NCBI GenBank assembly: GCA_021793175.1 | Contig: JAJYTH010000020.1 | Span: forward strand, 1-41,458 | Direction of reading: 5' to 3' | DNA from: Actinomycetes bacterium | GTDB taxonomy: Bacteria; Actinomycetota; Actinomycetes; Mycobacteriales; Pseudonocardiaceae | DNA: 41,458 bases | Part shown: positions 25,391 through 35,500 of the stretch, in pieces | Position numbering within the stretch: position 1 is the first letter of the stretch | How the letters are laid out: each line of letters opens with the position of its first letter | Notes under the pieces: generated by a model | Database searches by the model: none | Seen by the model: the letters and a program-made list of their open reading frames with translations, nothing else | Told to the model about the DNA's origin: nothing | Program-made: the position numbers and the translations under genes

Positions 25391-27069
25391 GATTCCTCGC
25401 TTGTGTCTTCGCTGTCGTTGTCGAGATTCAGAATTCCGACGGGGACGTCCTTGTCGTGAACCGGAACCCTGATGAGGGAGAAAATCCCCTGCGCGGAGTT
25501 TCGGATAGCCTTCGCGAGCGCGGAGCTGAGCTGTCGCTCGTCGGCCACGTCGCAGCCCCAACCGCCGAATGCGGTCGCGAGGTCCGTGACGGAAGGGTGT
25601 GCCCGACGCTCGGTGAGCGTGACGTCGACCTGCTCCGAGGCGCGTAGGTGGCGCGGCCAGCCGTAGCCCTGGTTGTCCAGGATGACCACGACGACACCGA
25701 GTCGGTGTTCCCTAAACGCGTTGAGCACGTTGACGTTGAGCAGAAACGCGCTGTCACCCGTGACGGTGACGACCGTGCCTTCGTCCGTCGCGATCGCGGC
25801 GCCCACCGAGGCGGCGAACCCGAAGCCCATCATGGTTTGTTCACCAGGGCACACCACACGCGTGCCGGGCCGCAGGGTGGTCACGGGGTAGTGGTACGAC
25901 CAGATGTCATGCAGACCGTTCTCCTGTACGAGTACGGAGATCGGGTCTATCTCCCGTTGCAGCGCAGCGAGCGTGGCGCGTGTGGGGGAACGGTCGAAAC
26001 CGACGTCCGTGAGCGCGGACTGCTCCGCGCGAACCGCTCGTTGTCTGTGCGCCCACTTCGTCCTGTCCGGATGGGTGCGCCCGGAGAGCTCGTGAAGCAG
26101 CTGGGGGACGGTGAGCGCCGCGTCCGCGAGGATTGGCACGGAGGGTTCGACGCTTTCGCCGAACGCCGTGTCGTCGACGTCGACATGGACGACAGGGATG
26201 TCTCGCCAGCTGTCCCAGCCCATGCGCGCGGTTTCCTCGAATCGACTACCCACGATGACGAGGAGGTCCGCGTCCTCGAGAATCCGCCCCGCCGGTGGGG
26301 TCGTGTAGAGGCCCACGAGGCCAAGGAATCGGTCGGACGACTCCGGCATCACACCCCGGCCGGCCGCGGTGCAGAACACGGCCGCCCCGAGCGCGTCGGC
26401 CAGGGATTCCAGCTGTGTCGGCGAGACGCCGCGTGCGCCTCCCCCGACCACCAGCAGTGGGCGCTCGGCCGCCGCGGCGAGATCGGCCGCGCGGGTGAGC
26501 GCCTCCGGGGCCGGAGCGGGCGGGGACACCGGTACAGGACGGGGTAGCCCGCTGTCCGGGATCTCGGCCCTGACGACTTCATCGGTGAGTTCGATCAAGG
26601 TGATGCCACCACGACCGGCGGAGGCGAGCCGGACGGCGCGGCCGACCGCCCACGCGAGGTTCGACGGATCATCGACGACGTACCGCCACGTGACGAGGTC
26701 GGCCGCCATGCCTTGCTGATCGAGGTATTGAAAGCCACCACGTCCGATGTTCTCCGCGGGAACCCTGGTGGTCACGACGACGAGCGGCGCTGAAAGGGAC
26801 GCGCACTCGAGCAGGCCGGGTATGGCGTTGGCGAAACTCGGACCCGAGTTCAACGCGAGGACCGCGGGCTTTCCGGCCGTGATGGCATAGCCCGCCGCTG
26901 CGCACGCGGCAACTCGCTGATCGCCGATGACACGGACGTCGAACTCGGTGCGTTCAGCGGCCTGGTCGAGTAGTCCGGGTTCGTCCGACGGCAGCCCGAA
27001 CACGGTCGTGCATCCGAAGGCCGACAGTACTTCGGTGACGACGTCCCAGCAGCTTCGCCCTTGTGCCAT
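25387..27069 (-). CDS. ThDP-dependent enzyme (acetolactate synthase/decarboxylase fold)
   Basis: 560 residues. ATG 27069 shares a base with the stop of the ALDH gene (TGATG). Three domains: PYR (residues 1-170; VIGDQRVAACAAAGYAITAG), central (DLLVIVGSRFEETARMG) and PP with the ThDP/Mg motif GDSAFLLNVNVLNAFREHRL, then VVVVILDNQGYGWP. At the place of the conserved catalytic Glu of this fold (H-E-Q in acetolactate synthases) the residue is Gln51 (D-Q-R). ThDP enzymes without this Glu exist (glyoxylate carboligase has Val). A carboligation or decarboxylation on an acyl or aldehyde substrate is likely; the substrate is unknown. Confidence 0.85.
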   Translation of the reverse strand: MAQGRSCWDVVTEVLSAFGCTTVFGLPSDEPGLLDQAAERTEFDVRVIGDQRVAACAAAGYAITAGKPAVLALNSGPSFANAIPGLLECASLSAPLVVVTTRVPAENIGRGGFQYLDQQGMAADLVTWRYVVDDPSNLAWAVGRAVRLASAGRGGITLIELTDEVVRAEIPDSGLPRPVPVSPPAPAPEALTRAADLAAAAERPLLVVGGGARGVSPTQLESLADALGAAVFCTAAGRGVMPESSDRFLGLVGLYTTPPAGRILEDADLLVIVGSRFEETARMGWDSWRDIPVVHVDVDDTAFGESVEPSVPILADAALTVPQLLHELSGRTHPDRTKWAHRQRAVRAEQSALTDVGFDRSPTRATLAALQREIDPISVLVQENGLHDIWSYHYPVTTLRPGTRVVCPGEQTMMGFGFAASVGAAIATDEGTVVTVTGDSAFLLNVNVLNAFREHRLGVVVVILDNQGYGWPRHLRASEQVDVTLTERRAHPSVTDLATAFGGWGCDVADERQLSSALAKAIRNSAQGIFSLIRVPVHDKDVPVGILNLDNDSEDTSEES

Positions 27070-28334
27070 CAGTGGCTCCACAGTTCGGACAGCTTGGCGT
27101 GACCGAGTTCCGCCGAGAGCAGCAGGGGACGTGCGACGACATTCTCGCCTCGCCGGACATGTCCGCTCTCGACGCCGAACCCACCGAGCGGCTCATTGCC
27201 GTTCTCGAAGTCGAACGTGGACTGTTCGCGCAGCACGATGCTGGTCCCGACGACATCACCGGTGAGTCCGGGTTCGCCGTAGACGCACAAGTACATGCCG
27301 CGTCGCATCTCCTCGGGGCTGTGCAACCACGAGGAGACGTCGGCCGCGTCGCGATACTTCATGACACACAGCACCGGGCCGAAGAACTCCGGGGGATGGA
27401 ACGTCTCGTCCCAGTCCATCTCCACGATCGTGGGCTGGACGAACCCTGTGTCGAGATCGACCTCACCGCCGGCCGTGATCAGCTCACGGTGTTTCTCGAT
27501 GAACTCCTGGATGCCTTCGATGGCGTCCGGATACGCCAACGGTGCCACGTCGGTGGTGGGGTCGGTGGTCGGACCGAGCCGTAGTTCGGTGACGGCCTTG
27601 TGGAGGCGTTCGACGACCTCGTCGGCCACGGACTCGTGGACGAAGATGAGGTCCGGAGCCAGGCAGTCCTGGCCGGAGTTGTAGAACCGGGCACGCATGA
27701 TGTCGTCGATGACGGTGAACTCGTCAAGCCGGGGCCCGATCACCACCGGGTTGGGACCGGAGCCGAAGCACAGCATCAATTGCCGAGGGAGCTGCTCGGA
27801 CACTGAGACGGCGTTCTCCGGCTTCCCGTTGAACACGACGACGTCGGCGTCCTGGCACCGGCGGATGAACTTGCGCTGTGAGATCGGCGCGAACTCGATC
27901 GGGAACTGACCGAGCGGCTCGAGCTCCGCCTGGAGGAGATCATGGATCTTCGTCGAGATCTCCCGCACCCGGGCCGAAGGGCGGATCACCACTCGCTCCG
28001 CATACCCGGCCGGAATGAGACCGAAGAGGACGTACGAGTAGAGGACATTGTTGGAAGGGAGGAAAACCGCGAGTTCGGAGATACGCCGTGGCTTCCTGCG
28101 TTCGATCTCCCACGGTCCTCCGGCCAACGTCGAGACGGACCACCGTAGCTCGTCGACGGCAGCCGAGTGGCTGGCCACGCCGGTCAGTACGTCAAGTAGG
28201 TCGTCCCAGCGATCGAGGATCACCCTCATCGCCGCCAGCGTCAGTTGCTCGATGTCTCGCTCAGCCCAGGACAGAGAACCCTCCGAGGGCTTCCTTACCT
28301 CCTGTCCCACGGCATCAAGCTCGAGATTCGGCAC
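27069..28334 (-). CDS. Aldehyde dehydrogenase-superfamily protein, acylating/LuxC-like
   Basis: About 421 residues from GTG 28334 (RBS GGAAGGGG); an in-frame start at 28403 would overlap the KAS gene by 12 nt. ALDH fold with catalytic Cys in FYNSGQDCLAPDLIFVHE. The motif that normally gives the general-base Glu (LELGG) reads LMLCFGSGPNPVVIG, so Glu is absent, as in acylating dehydrogenases and LuxC-type acyl reductases. This suggests thioester reduction to aldehyde rather than aldehyde oxidation. C-terminal REQSTFDFENGNEPLGGFG matches the superfamily end. It is coupled to the ThDP gene downstream. Confidence 0.8.
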   Translation of the reverse strand: MPNLELDAVGQEVRKPSEGSLSWAERDIEQLTLAAMRVILDRWDDLLDVLTGVASHSAAVDELRWSVSTLAGGPWEIERRKPRRISELAVFLPSNNVLYSYVLFGLIPAGYAERVVIRPSARVREISTKIHDLLQAELEPLGQFPIEFAPISQRKFIRRCQDADVVVFNGKPENAVSVSEQLPRQLMLCFGSGPNPVVIGPRLDEFTVIDDIMRARFYNSGQDCLAPDLIFVHESVADEVVERLHKAVTELRLGPTTDPTTDVAPLAYPDAIEGIQEFIEKHRELITAGGEVDLDTGFVQPTIVEMDWDETFHPPEFFGPVLCVMKYRDAADVSSWLHSPEEMRRGMYLCVYGEPGLTGDVVGTSIVLREQSTFDFENGNEPLGGFGVESGHVRRGENVVARPLLLSAELGHAKLSELWSH

Positions 28335-28390
28335 GTCCACCCCTTCCGTAGTCCTTGTGACGGCTGTGCTCGGTCCACTTTCCGGGCTTC

Positions 28391-29662
28391 TCACTGGCAC
28401 CACTCACGCACGAGGAGTACGACGTTGTGCCCGCCGAATCCGAACGAGTTGCTCATCGCGACCTTGACCTTGTGTTCCTGCGGCCGGTGGGGCACGAAGT
28501 TCATCTCGGGGTCTTCCGGGTCGTCACAGTTGATCGTCGGTGGCACGACACCGGAACGGATCGTCTCCAGGGTCGTCATGAGCTCGACCGCGCCCGCACC
28601 GCCCAACATGTGGCCGGTCATGCTCTTGATAGAGCTGATCGGGATAGCCGGTGCGCGGTCACCGAACACGGAACGGATCGCCAGGACCTCGACGGTGTCG
28701 TTGAGTTTGGTCGAGGTGCCGTGCGCGTTGATGTAGTCGACGTCGTCCGGTGTGGCACCGGCGCGATCGAGGGCCATCCTCATGGCGCGCTGGGCGGCGA
28801 GCCCTTCCGGGTGCGGAGCGGTGATGTGGTAGGCGTCCGTGGTGGAGCCGGTCCCCGCAAGCTCACCGATGATCGTGGCTTGTCGAGCGATCGCGTGCTC
28901 GGCACTTTCGAGGATGACGACACCGGCACCCGCGCTCATGACGAAACCGTCTCGGTCCTTGTCGAACGGTCGGCAGACCTGCGTCGGGTCCCTGTCGCTT
29001 CGGGACAGCGCGCGGGAGATAGCGGCCGAGGTGATTTCGAGACGCGTCATGGTGTCGTCTGTCCCACCCGCGATGACGACGTCCGCCTCGCCCAGCTGGA
29101 TCATCCGGCTCGCTTCCGCGATGGCTGTCGCACCGGTCGCGCATGCCGTGGAGACACAGTAGGAGTTGCCCTGGGCGCCGGCGAGCAACGCGATCTCACT
29201 GGCGGCACTGTCGACGCTGCTGCCGGAGAAGCAGAACGCGCTGATTCCCCGTGGGCCGACGGTGTCCAGCTTCGTCCGTGCAGCGGCGGTCAAGTGCACC
29301 GGTCCACCTCCCGAGCCGAGCACGACACCGACTCGTTCGGCCAGATCGTCGTCGATCTCGAGCTTGGCGTCCTCCATCGCCATCACGGCCGCTGCGATCG
29401 CGATGTGCACGGAACAGTCGGTGCGACGGATCACCTTGCGCGACATGTACTGCTCGGGATCGAAGTCCTTGATCTCACCGCCGATGCGCACGGGGAGGTC
29501 ATCGCACTTGATACGCGTCAACGGTGCGATCCCGATGACTCCGCGCAGCATGTTCGCCCAGGTCTGAGACCACGTGTTGCCGATCGGCGTGACCGCACCC
29601 ATACCGGTGACGACGACTCGTCGAAGTGGTGGAGGAGCGTGCTGGGGAGAACTCATGGTCAT
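28391..29662 (-). CDS. 3-oxoacyl-ACP synthase II (FabF-type KAS)
   Basis: 423 residues. Thiolase-fold condensing enzyme with catalytic Cys in YCVSTACATGATAIAEA, the first His in NAHGTSTKLND, Lys/His in SIKSMTGHMLGGAGAVE, and the C-terminal NSFGFGGHNVVL. It extends acyl-ACP with malonyl-ACP. The start overlaps the ligase stop by 4 nt (ATGA). With the ACP and FAAL nearby it likely helps build or elongate the fatty starter that enters the PKS. A complete Cys-His-His triad argues it is active, not a chain-length factor. Confidence 0.93.
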   Translation of the reverse strand: MTMSSPQHAPPPLRRVVVTGMGAVTPIGNTWSQTWANMLRGVIGIAPLTRIKCDDLPVRIGGEIKDFDPEQYMSRKVIRRTDCSVHIAIAAAVMAMEDAKLEIDDDLAERVGVVLGSGGGPVHLTAAARTKLDTVGPRGISAFCFSGSSVDSAASEIALLAGAQGNSYCVSTACATGATAIAEASRMIQLGEADVVIAGGTDDTMTRLEITSAAISRALSRSDRDPTQVCRPFDKDRDGFVMSAGAGVVILESAEHAIARQATIIGELAGTGSTTDAYHITAPHPEGLAAQRAMRMALDRAGATPDDVDYINAHGTSTKLNDTVEVLAIRSVFGDRAPAIPISSIKSMTGHMLGGAGAVELMTTLETIRSGVVPPTINCDDPEDPEMNFVPHRPQEHKVKVAMSNSFGFGGHNVVLLVREWCQ

Positions 29663-31131
29663 CTTCTTCCTGCCGAACCGCCGATCATGGCGGGCCGAGG
29701 ACTGAATGTCTTGCTTCGGAAGGTGTGGACATCCGCGGCTTCCGCGAATGCCGTCAACTGCACGATGTCGGTCTTTCCATTGCTCAGTCGGGGGAACTCG
29801 GGAAGGACGAGCACACGGTCCGGTGCCTCGTACCGGGCGAGAACCGATTCGAGACGTCGGCGCCAGGTGAGCGCGTCGGCGTCGGACGGGTCCTCGACGA
29901 GGAACACGAGACGCACGTCGCCGTTCCGTCCCGGTGTGGGGACGATGTGGACCTCCACGCCGAGTTGTGCGGCCTTACGGGAGAGCGCGTCGGGATACAG
30001 CGTGTTGCCGCGCCGGTGCACGGCCCCGCGTCGCCCGATCACGTGTAGCCCGCCGTGTTCGTCGAGGTACCCGAAGTCCCCGGTGCGGAACATCCCCCGT
30101 GGTTGCGGGTGGAGGCCGTCGCCGTGGATCACGCCGGCCATCAGGTCCGGGGAGTCGACCCAGATCTCCCCGGTCTCACCGGTGGCACAGGGCGATCCGT
30201 CCGGCCCGGTGATCGAGATCCGCACTCCGTCGAGAGCGGACATCACATGGGGTGCGTCCGGACCGGCAAGAGCGATGTTGCCCAGTTCGGTGGAGCCGTA
30301 GCCGTCGAGCAGAGGCTTGCCCATGAGTTCGGCGAAGTCGCTCGCCACGGCTTGCGGTAGTGGTGCGCCACCCACGCACCACATTCGAACACCACTCAAG
30401 CGTTGTCGTAGCTCATCACGGTGCCGAAGGAAGTTTGTGGCGCTGCGGAACGTCGAGGGCGTCCCGTCGACGACGGTGGCTCCATGGTCGGCGATAGCCA
30501 CCAACGCGTGGTCGAGCCGAGCGTAGGGGGTGATGAGCAACGGTACCCTGTTGACTCGGGCCAGCAAGACCAGCGACATGCCGTATTGGTGGCTGAACGG
30601 GATCAGTGGAGCGAGGATGTCGCTGTCCTGATAGGACATCCGTGCCGATGTACGACGCATGTTGTTCAGGACGGCGTTGCCGGAGCGGGCGATCAACTTC
30701 GGCGTGCCCGTCGAACCGGACGACACCGTGGTCAGTCCGTCGTCCCGGGAAAGCCACCCCGAGGTGTTGTCACCCACGTCCTCGGGATGCTGGGATATGT
30801 TCTCGACCAGGTCGGTCAAGCCGAGGACGGTGGTCGTCCCCTCCTCGCCGAGCGCTTGGTGTGCCGGGGTGTCACTGATCAGCCAGCGCACACGTGCCCT
30901 GCCGAGGTACTGTCTGATATCGCCGACGGCGAGGGCCGGGTCGAGTAGGACGACACCGCAACCGAGCTTCATCAAGGCCTGCATGGCCCAGATGAAGCCG
31001 GGGGAGTTGGTGTCGGACACCGCGACGCGGTCGGCTTCCCGGACACCGAGGCGACGGAGGTCAGCAGCCATGCCGGCCGACCTGGACAAAACGGCATCCG
31101 GATCCATTAATGCTATCGGACTCGACACCAT
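29659..31131 (-). CDS. AMP-dependent acyl ligase
   Basis: 490 residues from ATG 31131 with GGAG 8 nt upstream. Adenylate-forming fold: LTTVSSGSTGTPKLIARSG (A3 P-loop), GYGSTELGNIAL (A5), MFRTGDFGYLDEHGGLHVIGRR (A7/A8), and a C-terminal domain with catalytic Lys probably in LSNGKTD. It is shorter than the FAAL and lacks its insertion, so probably a CoA- or ACP-ligase for a different acid, or a benzoate/short-acid type. It is the first gene of the nine-gene operon, which starts beyond an 18-bp palindrome at 31226. Confidence 0.88.
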   Translation of the reverse strand: MVSSPIALMDPDAVLSRSAGMAADLRRLGVREADRVAVSDTNSPGFIWAMQALMKLGCGVVLLDPALAVGDIRQYLGRARVRWLISDTPAHQALGEEGTTTVLGLTDLVENISQHPEDVGDNTSGWLSRDDGLTTVSSGSTGTPKLIARSGNAVLNNMRRTSARMSYQDSDILAPLIPFSHQYGMSLVLLARVNRVPLLITPYARLDHALVAIADHGATVVDGTPSTFRSATNFLRHRDELRQRLSGVRMWCVGGAPLPQAVASDFAELMGKPLLDGYGSTELGNIALAGPDAPHVMSALDGVRISITGPDGSPCATGETGEIWVDSPDLMAGVIHGDGLHPQPRGMFRTGDFGYLDEHGGLHVIGRRGAVHRRGNTLYPDALSRKAAQLGVEVHIVPTPGRNGDVRLVFLVEDPSDADALTWRRRLESVLARYEAPDRVLVLPEFPRLSNGKTDIVQLTAFAEAADVHTFRSKTFSPRPAMIGGSAGRR

Positions 31132-31225
31132 TATGCCCTCCAGGAACAATTTCAGCAGGTCTTCGGCCGGGACTGTGCCAAGCTTGCTGGAGCATGTCCG
31201 CGAACGCTGTTTCCAGCAACGGATG

Positions 31226-31243
31226 ACGCATTAATTAATGCGT
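31226..31243. promoter_or_regulatory. 18-bp perfect palindrome, candidate operator
   Basis: ACGCATTAATTAATGCGT is a perfect palindrome 95 bp upstream of ATG 31131. Length and symmetry fit a dimeric regulator such as a TetR-type protein. No cluster regulator is encoded in the window. Confidence 0.55.
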
Positions 31244-31361
31244 TGTGAACAGTAGACAGTGCTTTCTTGCGCGCATATTAAAGACACAAAGGTGCGTCGC
31301 CTTGTGTGGCTTCCACGTCTAAGGGTTGATCGCACAGAGTTGTAGGGGCCTCCCGTTAACT

Positions 31362-31374
31362 AACCCTATTAGGG
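31362..31374. promoter_or_regulatory. 13-bp palindrome ACCCTA-T-TAGGGT
   Basis: Perfect 6-bp arms around one base within the divergent control region. Possibly a second binding site; short enough to be chance. Confidence 0.25.
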
Positions 31375-31852
31375 TCGCTCTGTCTGGCAGATCTAACAGT
31401 GTGTTGATCATGACGTCAAGAAACTTCAGGGGAAGATACGACGTTTGGGGGAGTAGGCCTTCTTTTTGTGTCACCCATACGGGTGCATGCTCTCGATGTC
31501 GTCCATCTGGGCGTATATCCCGGCCGCCGAATGGTGTCATGTTTCCTTTGGGCTCGGTGTAAAACGAACTGACAACGTTTAAGTGTAGAGTTCGGCCCAC
31601 TGCGTTGAATGAGTCTGCGGTTCACATTAGGGCGGTCGCCGGGAAGGAGTTTGCATTCGCACAATTTTATGGGGTCCTGCTTACACCTGGAATCCAAGTC
31701 CGGTACAACTAGGCCAAAGTTCTCGTTCGAACGGCTTCGGAGCGCGATGCAAATCGGAGCCACGGATTTCCCATGGTTTCTGTCAAGCTGCCGATGTGCT
31801 CGGCTGGCGAAAGCAATGGCGGTCCACAGGTTGAAAGGGCGCATGAACAGCG

Positions 31853-32467
31853 ATGAAAGGGAAGTTGGTATCGCTTGACCCGTCGATGACCGCCGAGGAC
31901 TGGGATCTACTCGCCCAGTGGTCGTCCTCAGAGGTGTCGGTCTTCTCATCGGGTGGCGTCTATGCCGTGACAGGCGAACAGCTCCGCACGCAGACCAGCG
32001 GCCGCATGACGTACATGATGGTCATCGACAAGGACGGCGAACGTGTCGGAGCGGTGAACTGGCATCAGTTGACCTACGACGGACACTTCGAAGTCGGTAG
32101 CGCCGTCGGCATCCCGGAGCTGTGGGACCTCGGCTACGGCGTCGAAGCGGTGATGTTGCTGATCGAGTTCCTGTTCCACCAACGCAATGCACACCGCATC
32201 CACCTCAAGACCGGAGCCTTCAACCGCCGCATGGTCCAGATCTTCACCTCCGGCCACATCCGCATCGAAGGTGTGCTGCGGGACTACTTCTTCCTCGACG
32301 GTGAGTACCACGACGCGATCATCGGCTCGATCCTGCGGCACGAGTACTACCACTACGCGGAGCTGGACGGCGACCAGGCGTCGATGGACCTGATCCCCGC
32401 CGAGGACAAGGTCGAGGCCAAGCGCCGACTGCGCGAATACCTGACCGAGAACCCGATCAGGTTCTGA
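31853..32467 (+). CDS. GNAT-fold N-acyltransferase, GdvG-like
   Basis: 204 residues. GNAT features: the N-terminal KLVSLDPSMTAEDWDLLAQW strand/helix, GERVGAVNWHQLTYDGHFEV (beta 4), VGIPELWDLGYGVEAVMLLI (pantetheine/pyrophosphate-binding loop and helix), then NAHRIHLKTGAFNRRMVQIF, then EGVLRDYFFLDGEYHDAIIG. In goadvionin biosynthesis a GNAT enzyme (GdvG) joins a PKS-made acyl chain to the N-terminus of a cyclised lanthipeptide. Here the gene stands directly before a PKS without a thioesterase and in the same operon as LanKC, so the same role is proposed. The C-terminal 45 residues extend past the GNAT fold and are charged. Confidence 0.85.
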   Translation: MKGKLVSLDPSMTAEDWDLLAQWSSSEVSVFSSGGVYAVTGEQLRTQTSGRMTYMMVIDKDGERVGAVNWHQLTYDGHFEVGSAVGIPELWDLGYGVEAVMLLIEFLFHQRNAHRIHLKTGAFNRRMVQIFTSGHIRIEGVLRDYFFLDGEYHDAIIGSILRHEYYHYAELDGDQASMDLIPAEDKVEAKRRLREYLTENPIRF

Positions 32468-32506
32468 AACCGTGAACACAGCAGGACACATGAGCGAGGG
32501 AACTTG

Positions 32507-35500
32507 ATGAAGGTCGTCGCGCCTACCGAACAGCAACTGGCGATCCGCGGCCGCATCCTCGACTGGGTCAGCGAACGAGCCGACATCCCCCAGCACTCGA
32601 TCAGCCTGACCATGCCGGTGTACGAGGTAGGTCTGAGCTCGGCGGACATCGTGGAACTCACCGGAGAGCTGGGCGAGCACTACGGCCTGGACATTCCGCC
32701 GGACACGGTGTTCGAGTTCCCGAGTATCGCCCTGCTTGCGGCCCACATCGCGAGTCGGCTGTCCCCGGGTGCCGAACAGGAAGTGCCGGAAGAGTCCACT
32801 GTAGATGCCAAGATGGACGATCCCGTCGCGGTGATCGGACTGGGGTGCCGGTTCCCCGCCGGTATTCACGGACCCGAACGGCTGTGGGACTTGTTGGTCT
32901 CCGGCCGGGACGTCATCGGGCGTGTCCCCCGTGGCCGGTGGGACTTCGAGAAGGCAAGGTCGACCGACGTGGCCACGCTGGTCGACGGCCCGGCGGGTCT
33001 GGGAGGGTTCCTCGACGACATCGCCGCGTTCGATCCCGGCTTCTTCGGCATCTCGCCCAACGAGGCGAACGCCATGGATCCGCAACAGCGGATCGCTCTG
33101 GAAGTGGCCATCGAGTGCCTGGACCACGCCGGTGTCACACCGGCGACGCTGTCCGGATCCACCACCGGGATCTTCATGGGCGCGTCCTCCGCCGACTACG
33201 TCCCGGACGATCTGTCGACCCTCGACGGCTGGGCGGCGACCGGCGCCTCGATGGGGATCGTGGCGAACCGGATCTCGTACGCGCTCGGCACGCGCGGCCC
33301 GACGATGACGGTGGACACGGCCTGTTCCAGCTCTTTGGTCGCGGTTCACCTCGCGGTACAGAGCTTGCGCGCCGGTGACTGCGACATCGCACTCGCCGGT
33401 GGGGTGAACGTGCTGCTCTCACCCGCGGTATCGGTGGCGTTCACGCGTTCCGGTGTGCTCTCAAGCGATGGCCGGTGCAAGACTTTCGATGCCGACGCGG
33501 ACGGCTACTCGCGCAGCGAGGGCTGCGGCATGGTGGCGTTGAAACGGCTGAGCGACGCCGTCCGGGACGGTGATCGGGTGCTCGCCGTGATCCGGGGTAG
33601 CGCGGTGGGGTCGAACGGCCAATCCAACGGCCTGATGGCACCCCACCCCGGTGCGCAGGAAGAACTGCTGCGTACCGCCTACCGCAATGCCGGGGTCGAA
33701 CCGGGCAGTGTCGATTTCGTCGAAGCGCACGGCACGGGAACGACCTTGGGCGATGCCGTCGAGCTGTCCGCGCTCCAGGCCGTCATGACCGCGGGCCGTG
33801 ACCCCGCACATCCGCTGCGGCTCGGTGCGGTCAAGACCAACCTCGGCCATCTCGAAGCCGCGGCCGGTATCGCCGGGCTCATCAAGACGGTCCTCTCGCT
33901 GTGGCACGAGCGGTTGCCGGGGAACCTCAACTACGCCACACCGAACGCCAAGCTCGCCGAATCCGATGGTCTGCTGGACGTCGTCCGCGACAGTGTCGCC
34001 TGGCCCCGCCGGGAACGGCCCCGCCTCGCAGGGATCAGCTCATTCGGCTTCGGCGGCACGAACGCGCACGTCGTCGTCGAGGAGGCTCCGCAGGAAGCGG
34101 AGGAGCCACGGCCTCGCGGTTCCGCGTCCGTCCTACTCGCGGTGGCGACGTTGTCGGCGAGTTCGGCCGAGGCGGTCCGGGCCGACGCCGAGGCGATCCT
34201 GTCCACCCTTCGGGACGGCGCCGAACCGGATGTCGCCGACATCGCGCACACGTTGACACTTCGTCGTGCCCCGGGAAGGGTTCGTGCGGCGATCGCGGCC
34301 GACACCGCCGACGAGCTGTGCTCGGCGCTGGAGGCCCTCGCCAGGGGAAGGGCGCACGGGAACGTTGTCACCGGCACCGTCCGTGATAACCCGACTCCGG
34401 TGTTCGTTTTCTCAGGCCAGGGTTCGCAGTGGATCGGCATGGGGCGTGAGCTGCTCGACGAGCCCGCCTTCGCCGACGTGATCGAGGAGCTCGAACCGAT
34501 CATCGCCGAGGAGAGCGGCTTCAGCCTGCTTGAGGTCCTGCGTTCGGACGACCAACACACACTCGACTCGATCGACGTCGTGCAGCCGGTGCTGTTCGCT
34601 GTCCAGGTGGCGCTCGCGGAGACATGGCGCGCACACGGTGTCACACCGTCGGCCGTCATCGGGCACTCCATGGGAGAAGTCGCCGCGGCGGCGGTCGCCG
34701 GAGCCCTGTCCCTGACCGATGCGGCGCGGGTCACGTGCCGTCGTTCACGCGCGCTGCGCGGTATCGCCGGTCGCGGGGCCATGGCGATGATCGCTGCCGG
34801 TGAGGCCGTCGTGCAGAACGTGATCACCGAAGAGGCACTCGGCGAGGACGTCACGGTTGGCGTAGTGCCGAGTCCGAGCTCGACGGTAGTTTCCGGCTCG
34901 GTCGACGGGATCGAACGGCTGGTGAAGACGTGCACGGAACGTGGCCTCGACGCCGTCAAGGTACAGGTGGACGTCGCGTCGCACTCGTCGCAGGTGGACG
35001 ACATTCTCGACGACATTCGCGCCGACCTGGCCGAGATCGTGCCGAAGGAACCGACGATCCCCGTGTACTCGACCGTGTCCGGTCACAGGTTGGATCGGTC
35101 CACGGACGCCGAGTACTGGGCGGACAACCTGCGCCAACCGGTCCTGCTGGCGGACGCCGTCAGCGCAGCAGCGGCGGACGGACACTCGGTCTTCATCGAG
35201 GTGAGTCCGCACCCCATCTTGGTCCGGCCCGTCACCGACACCCTCGCGGCGGCCGACACGGATGGTCAGGTGTTCGGAACACTCCATCGGGAACAGAGGG
35301 ACGGCCTGGCGTTCTCGCTGGCATTGGCCCACCTGCACTGCCTGGGCGGTGGGATTCGATGGCCCTCGAGCATGGCCAAGGGGCGCCTGGTCGCCTTGCC
35401 GCCACGCGCGTGGAACCACCGGCGCTACTGGCGTGACCGGACACCACTCGCCGCTCCGGCCTCGGCGGAGGGACACCCACTACTCGGTACGTTCACGGTA

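Larger units (their letters stand above)
31132..31852. promoter_or_regulatory. Divergent control region of the lipopeptide cluster
   Basis: About 720 bp of visibly lower GC between the acyl-supply operon and the GNAT-PKS operon. Open frames here are short and unlike proteins I know. Two palindromes lie in it (31226-31243 and 31362-31374). It must hold both promoters; I could not pick -35/-10 boxes with confidence. Confidence 0.6.

Noticed and set aside
31319..31878. Short frames in the divergent region considered as extra precursor peptides
   Set aside because: No leader motif, no Ser/Cys core pattern, no RBS.
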